This document shows, piece by piece, positions 38,858 through 43,094 of a DNA stretch of 43,094 bases. The notes beneath the pieces are model-generated. The model did not search any database. It saw only the letters and a list, made by a program, of their open reading frames with translations, and was not told where the DNA came from. Position 1 is the stretch's first letter. Every line of letters begins with the position of its first letter. The position numbers and the translations under genes are program-made. Origin of the DNA: Bacillota bacterium (GTDB lineage: Bacteria > Bacillota > Limnochordia > Darwinibacteriales > Darwinibacteriaceae); contig JAAYOM010000016.1 of NCBI GenBank assembly GCA_012520315.1, forward strand, positions 1-43,094, given 5' to 3'.

Positions 38858-39444
38858 CGAAGATAGCGGTCTTTGTATCGGGCAATGGATCCAATCTGCA
38901 GGCTATTATTGATGCCGCTCGCCAAGGGGAGCTGCCTGCAGCAATAGAACTTGTGGTTTCTGATCGCCCTGGCTGCTATGGTCTGACGAGGGCCCAAAGC
39001 GCCGGCATAGCCACATTGGCCTTTAATCCAAAAGACTTTAAGGCTAAGGGCCACTATGAAGAACTAATTGCTAAGCGGCTCAAAGAACTCGAAGTAAAAT
39101 ACCTGGTTTTAGCAGGTTATATGCGTTTAGTAGGCTCTGTTCTGTTAGAACGTTATCCCCGCAGGATCATCAACATCCACCCTTCTTTGCTGCCGCTATA
39201 CCCAGGCAAGGATGGAATTGGCCAGGCCCTCGCTGCCGGAGCATCCGAGACCGGAGTGACAGTCCATTATGTCGATGAGGGCATAGATACAGGTCCAATC
39301 ATTGCTCAGGAACGTGTGGTCATATTCCCGGGGGAAGGGAGAGACAGTTTGGAGCAAAGGATTCATGCTGCAGAACACAGGTTGTATCCAATGATATTAA
39401 GACAGATTTTTCAGGAGGAAAAAACATGGCCAGGCGTGCGTTAA
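38854..39444 (+). CDS. purN: Phosphoribosylglycinamide formyltransferase
   Basis: [75 protein letters not shown]. Confidence 0.96.
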   Translation: MTKIAVFVSGNGSNLQAIIDAARQGELPAAIELVVSDRPGCYGLTRAQSAGIATLAFNPKDFKAKGHYEELIAKRLKELEVKYLVLAGYMRLVGSVLLERYPRRIINIHPSLLPLYPGKDGIGQALAAGASETGVTVHYVDEGIDTGPIIAQERVVIFPGEGRDSLEQRIHAAEHRLYPMILRQIFQEEKTWPGVR

Positions 39445-40958
39445 TTAGTGTATCTGATAAAGAGGGGCTCGTGGAGTTTGCACGGGAACTTGTCTCACTT
39501 GAGTTTGAGCTGGTGTCAACGGGAGGCACAGCCAAAGTGCTTAAAGAGGCAGGTCTGCCCGTAATTGACGTGGAGAGTGTTACTGCCTTTTCAGAAATTC
39601 TTGCTGGGCGTGTTAAGACTTTGCACCCTAAGATTCACGGTGCGATCTTGGCAAAATTAGAAGAGCCGGATCATCTGCGGACTTTGCATACCCACGCTAT
39701 TGAACCGATTGAGTTGGTCTGCGTCAACCTCTATCCCTTTGAGACCGCCATCAGCAGACCAGGCTGCAGTTTGGAAGAGGCGATAGAGAACATTGATATT
39801 GGCGGTCCTGCCATGATTCGCTCAGCAGCCAAGAATCATGAGTATGTCACCGTAGTGGTTGAACCACAGGACTATGGAGTTGTGGTGGAAGAGTTGAAAC
39901 GGGGCGGAGTGACAAGTCGGCGGCGGCGCACATTAGCTGCCAAAGCCTTTCGCCACACTGCCGCCTATGATGCGCTTATTGCCCGCTACTTCACAGAGCT
40001 GACAGGGGAAGAGTTTCCTGAGCGGATTACTCTCACCTATGCCAAGGAGCAGGATCTGCGCTACGGCGAAAACCCTCAGCAAAGGGCGGCCTTTTACCGT
40101 GCCCCCCTGGCGCCAGTTAACTCCTTGGTACAGGCAGAGCAGCTCCATGGGAAGGCCCTGTCTTATAACAACATCAACGACGCTAACGCAGCTCTGGCCT
40201 TAGCGGCTGAATTCTCCCAGCCTGCTGCGGTAGCCGTGAAACATATGAACCCCTGCGGCGCAGGCGTAGGAACTACAGCGGAGGAGGCTTTTACCAGGGC
40301 TTTTGCCAGTGACCCGGTTTCCATCTTTGGCGGAATTGTCGCTTTCAATCGCCCGGTGGACGCAGTTACAGCCAAACGGCTGCATCAGGTGTTTCTAGAA
40401 ATCATCATTGCACCAGCTTTTTCCGCCGATGCACTGGAAATTTTGCGGGAAAAGAAGAATCTGCGCCTTTTGACCCTTGATCTAGCGGGCCAACGTGAGA
40501 GTACGCCCCATTATGTGTCTTTGCCAGGGGGAATGCTGGTCCAGACGGAAGACAGCGGCAAGTTTGACTTAGCGGTACTTAGGACAGTCACCAAGCGCGA
40601 ACCGACGGAGAAAGAGCTCGAGGCCCTCGAGTTCGGCTGGAAAGTATGTAAGCATGTTAGGTCTAATGCCATCGTGGTAAGCGGACGTGAGATGACTTTT
40701 GGCATTGGGGCTGGTCAGATGAACCGGGTAGGAGCAGCTGAAATCGCCTTGCGCCAGGCAAAAGCGAACGCCAAGGGAGCCGTGCTGGCCTCAGATGCGT
40801 TTTTCCCCATGCCCGACACAGTAGAGCTCGCCGGCAAGGCAGGGATTACAGCCATTATCCAGCCAGGCGGCTCGATTCGGGATCAGGATTCCATTGAGAT
40901 GGCGGACCGCTTCGGCATTGCCATGGTCTTTACAGGAATGCGTCACTTCAAACATTAG
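39426..40958 (+). CDS. purH: Bifunctional AICAR formyltransferase/IMP cyclohydrolase
   Basis: [80 protein letters not shown]. Confidence 0.98.
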   Translation: MARRALISVSDKEGLVEFARELVSLEFELVSTGGTAKVLKEAGLPVIDVESVTAFSEILAGRVKTLHPKIHGAILAKLEEPDHLRTLHTHAIEPIELVCVNLYPFETAISRPGCSLEEAIENIDIGGPAMIRSAAKNHEYVTVVVEPQDYGVVVEELKRGGVTSRRRRTLAAKAFRHTAAYDALIARYFTELTGEEFPERITLTYAKEQDLRYGENPQQRAAFYRAPLAPVNSLVQAEQLHGKALSYNNINDANAALALAAEFSQPAAVAVKHMNPCGAGVGTTAEEAFTRAFASDPVSIFGGIVAFNRPVDAVTAKRLHQVFLEIIIAPAFSADALEILREKKNLRLLTLDLAGQRESTPHYVSLPGGMLVQTEDSGKFDLAVLRTVTKREPTEKELEALEFGWKVCKHVRSNAIVVSGREMTFGIGAGQMNRVGAAEIALRQAKANAKGAVLASDAFFPMPDTVELAGKAGITAIIQPGGSIRDQDSIEMADRFGIAMVFTGMRHFKH

Positions 40959-40970
40959 GAGGGAACACCC

Positions 40971-42236
40971 ATGAAGGTATTGGTTGTGGGTCGGGGCGGC
41001 CGGGAACATGCCCTCTGCGAGAAGGCAGCAGCAAGCCCCCTGGTTGAGAAGGTTTATGCAGCCCCAGGCAATCCCGGCATGGCAGCTTGTGCCGAGCTGC
41101 TCCCCTATAATGAGAAAGATCATCGGCTGCTTGTGACTTGGGCACAGCAAGAACGGGTCGGGCTTGTGATCATAGGGCCGGAGCAGCCCCTAATGGAGGG
41201 CCTAGCCGACTGCTTTAGTGATGCAGGGATTCCTGTCTTTGCCCCAAGCAGCAGGGCGGCCCAGATTGAGGGAAGCAAGTCTTTTAGCAAAGAGCTGATG
41301 GAAAAGTACGGGATACCTACCGCTAAATACCGTGTTTTTGACGATTTTGTCTTGGCACAAGAGTATGTAAAGCAGCTGGACATGCCTGCTGTAGTGAAAG
41401 CGGATGGTTTAGCAGCTGGCAAAGGCGTAGTGATCGCCCATACGAAAGAGGAAACCGTCGGTGCCTTACGGGAGATGCTGATGGAAAACAGATTCGGCCC
41501 TGCCTCGGCTAAAGTGGTCATTGAAGAATTTATGGCAGGTGAGGAATTCTCCCTGATGGCCCTGGTCAATGGGGAGCTTGTAGTACCCTTGGAGCTCGCC
41601 CAAGATCACAAGCGCGCCTTCGACGGAGATCTAGGTCCCAACACTGGGGGTATGGGGGCATATTCGCCTGTTTCCCAGATTCCTGCTGAGGCAGCAGCGC
41701 AAGCTGTTGAACAGATCTTAGAACCGGTGGCCAAGGCCATGGTGCGAGAAGGAATCCCTTTTACAGGAGTGCTTTACGCCGGTTTGATGCTGACTGCCCA
41801 GGGCCCTAAGGTTATAGAGTTTAATGCCCGTTTCGGCGATCCGGAAACACAGGTGATCCTTCCCCGTCTAGAGTCAGATCTGATCCAGGTGATCTTTGAG
41901 GTGTTGGCAGGCCGTAGACCTGAACTCAAGTGGAGCAGCCAGGCTATGGCAGGAGTTGTACTGGCCAGCCGGGGCTATCCCGACACTTGCGCAGAAGGGG
42001 TGCCGCTGCCTGCATTTCAAGAGGAGGATGGAGTCGGAGACGTGCACATCTACTACAGTGGAGTGTGCCAAACTGAGGATGGACTGGTCAGTAAGGGCGG
42101 CAGGGTATATCTTGCGGGATGTCTTGGAGACAGCTTAGGCGAGGCGAGGGAGAAAGTGTACGCCTTCTTGGATAGGTACAGGCAGCCGGAGCTGTTTTAC
42201 CGGACTGATATAGGAAAAAAAGCCGTGTCCCAGTAG
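40971..42236 (+). CDS. purD: Phosphoribosylamine-glycine ligase
   Basis: MKVLVVGRGGREHALCEKAAASPLVEKVYAAPGNPGM; FAPSSRAAQIEGSKSFSKELMEKYGIPTA; GPNTGGMGAYSPV; FNARFGDPETQVILPRL. Confidence 0.98.
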   Translation: MKVLVVGRGGREHALCEKAAASPLVEKVYAAPGNPGMAACAELLPYNEKDHRLLVTWAQQERVGLVIIGPEQPLMEGLADCFSDAGIPVFAPSSRAAQIEGSKSFSKELMEKYGIPTAKYRVFDDFVLAQEYVKQLDMPAVVKADGLAAGKGVVIAHTKEETVGALREMLMENRFGPASAKVVIEEFMAGEEFSLMALVNGELVVPLELAQDHKRAFDGDLGPNTGGMGAYSPVSQIPAEAAAQAVEQILEPVAKAMVREGIPFTGVLYAGLMLTAQGPKVIEFNARFGDPETQVILPRLESDLIQVIFEVLAGRRPELKWSSQAMAGVVLASRGYPDTCAEGVPLPAFQEEDGVGDVHIYYSGVCQTEDGLVSKGGRVYLAGCLGDSLGEAREKVYAFLDRYRQPELFYRTDIGKKAVSQ

Positions 42237-42251
42237 ACACGGCCTTTTTTT
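42215..42251. terminator. Bidirectional terminator overlapping the purD stop codon
   Basis: AAAAAAA-GCCGTGTC-CCAGTA-GACACGGC-C-TTTTTTT; purD TAG lies at the loop/right-arm boundary. Confidence 0.93.
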
Positions 42252-42480
42252 AATAATAGTCATCATCGTCCCGATTCTGGCGGTGTTTTCTGATGTTGTC
42301 ATTGATGACAAACCCAGCCCCGAACATGCCCAGGACAAACCCGGCAGTTGATACAATGTAACTGATCATGTAAAGCTCGATTGACTGGGGAAGCAGCTCC
42401 AGGTTCATGGCAAAGATAACTGCCCAGCCCAGCACAGCCATAATGAGACCAACAATGATTTGCCTCTTTGGACTTCGCAT
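42250..42480 (-). CDS. Small membrane protein (two predicted TMs, acidic tail), unknown function
   Basis: 76 aa; IIVGLIMAVLGWAVIFAMNLELL and YMISYIVSTAGFVLGMFGAGFVIND helices; C-terminus NRDDDDYY; start abuts the upstream ABC ATPase stop. Confidence 0.7.
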   Translation of the reverse strand: MRSPKRQIIVGLIMAVLGWAVIFAMNLELLPQSIELYMISYIVSTAGFVLGMFGAGFVINDNIRKHRQNRDDDDYY

Positions 42481-42481
42481 T

Positions 42482-43094
42482 TTACTTGTCTTTGTACAAC
42501 CAGCAGGTCGCGGCGTGGTCTTCCCGTACCCAGAACTCCGGCGGCATCTGTTGGTCGCACAGCCCCTTGATTATTTGACGACAGCGGGGATGGAATCTGC
42601 ATCCTTTAGGCGGATTCATCAGACTTGGCGGTTCACCGGACGGGATATCCTTATAGGAATAAAGATTTTGCACATCCGGATCCGATGTCGCTTCAAAGAG
42701 AGCCTTAGTATATGGGTGTAAGGGTTCTTTCAGCAATGCTTGGGTAGATGATTTCTCAATGATCTTACCGCCATACATCGTAAAGATCCGCTCGGAGAAG
42801 TACCTGACCGTGGACAGGTCATGGGTAATATAGATAATTGCCAAATTGTGTTTTCTTTGCAGCGCTTGGAGCAACTGGAGAATCTCAATCCGGACGGAAG
42901 CATCAAGCATCGACACAGGTTCATCGGCAATCAGCATTTTCGGTTCTAGAATCATTGCCCGTGCAATTACCAGGCGCTGCTGCTGTCCGCCGCTGAGCAT
43001 GTGGGGGAACTTGGGCAGAAAGTCTTCGATTGGTGCGAGCTTGACTTCCTCCAGCACCTGCCTAATGCGCCTTTGCTGCTCGTCCTTGTCCCTA
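42482..43094 (-). CDS. Oligopeptide/dipeptide ABC transporter ATP-binding protein, 5'-truncated by the window edge
   Basis: HMLSGGQQQRLVIARAMILEPKMLIADEPVSMLDASVRIEIL; IYITHDLSTVRYFSERI; oligopeptide-type C-terminal motif CRFHPRCRQIIKGLCDQQMPPEFWVREDHAATCWLY. Frame stays open to base 43094. Confidence 0.93.
   Translation of the reverse strand, partial: RDKDEQQRRIRQVLEEVKLAPIEDFLPKFPHMLSGGQQQRLVIARAMILEPKMLIADEPVSMLDASVRIEILQLLQALQRKHNLAIIYITHDLSTVRYFSERIFTMYGGKIIEKSSTQALLKEPLHPYTKALFEATSDPDVQNLYSYKDIPSGEPPSLMNPPKGCRFHPRCRQIIKGLCDQQMPPEFWVREDHAATCWLYKDK

Noticed and set aside
1-43094. CRISPR arrays, tRNA/rRNA genes, transposons, integrases, toxin-antitoxin or phage defence genes
   Set aside because: None recognised; no regularly spaced repeats, no tRNA cloverleaf-like sequences noted and no mobile-element proteins among the ORFs.

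Overview
The window is a gene-dense stretch of what looks like a Bacillota-type chromosome. From the left it carries: (1) the 3' part of a ROK-family regulator or kinase. (2) A ChvE/Mms-type sugar ABC transporter followed by xylose isomerase. (3) An orphan periplasmic sugar-binding protein next to a dCache-like/HAMP YesM-type histidine kinase and a YesN/AraC-type response regulator, followed by a second complete Mms-type sugar transporter. (4) A minus-strand amino-acid catabolic operon: a multi-cofactor flavoprotein, a DAO-family oxidase and P5C dehydrogenase, probably for proline. (5) A Fur-box-controlled feoAB plus FeoC-like operon. (6) A repeat-containing membrane-anchored protein and an AEC transporter. 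(7) A CUT1-type sugar SBP with two permeases and no ATPase. (8) A DUF2207-like protein, a FlgO/CsgG-like plus Big_2 plus possible beta-barrel protein, and an MCP with an apparently extracytoplasmic CZB domain. (9) A guanine-class purine riboswitch in front of purE-B-L-F-M-N-H-D, which lacks purK, purC, purS and purQ. (10) A small membrane protein and the 3' part of an Opp/Dpp-type ATPase. The most interesting candidate system is the SBP + dCache kinase + YesN module, with an architecture comparable to LuxPQ and XylFII-LytS, placed between two sugar transporters and next to xylA. No CRISPR arrays, tRNAs, rRNAs, transposases or phage genes were seen. All calls come from reading the sequence; no database search was run.
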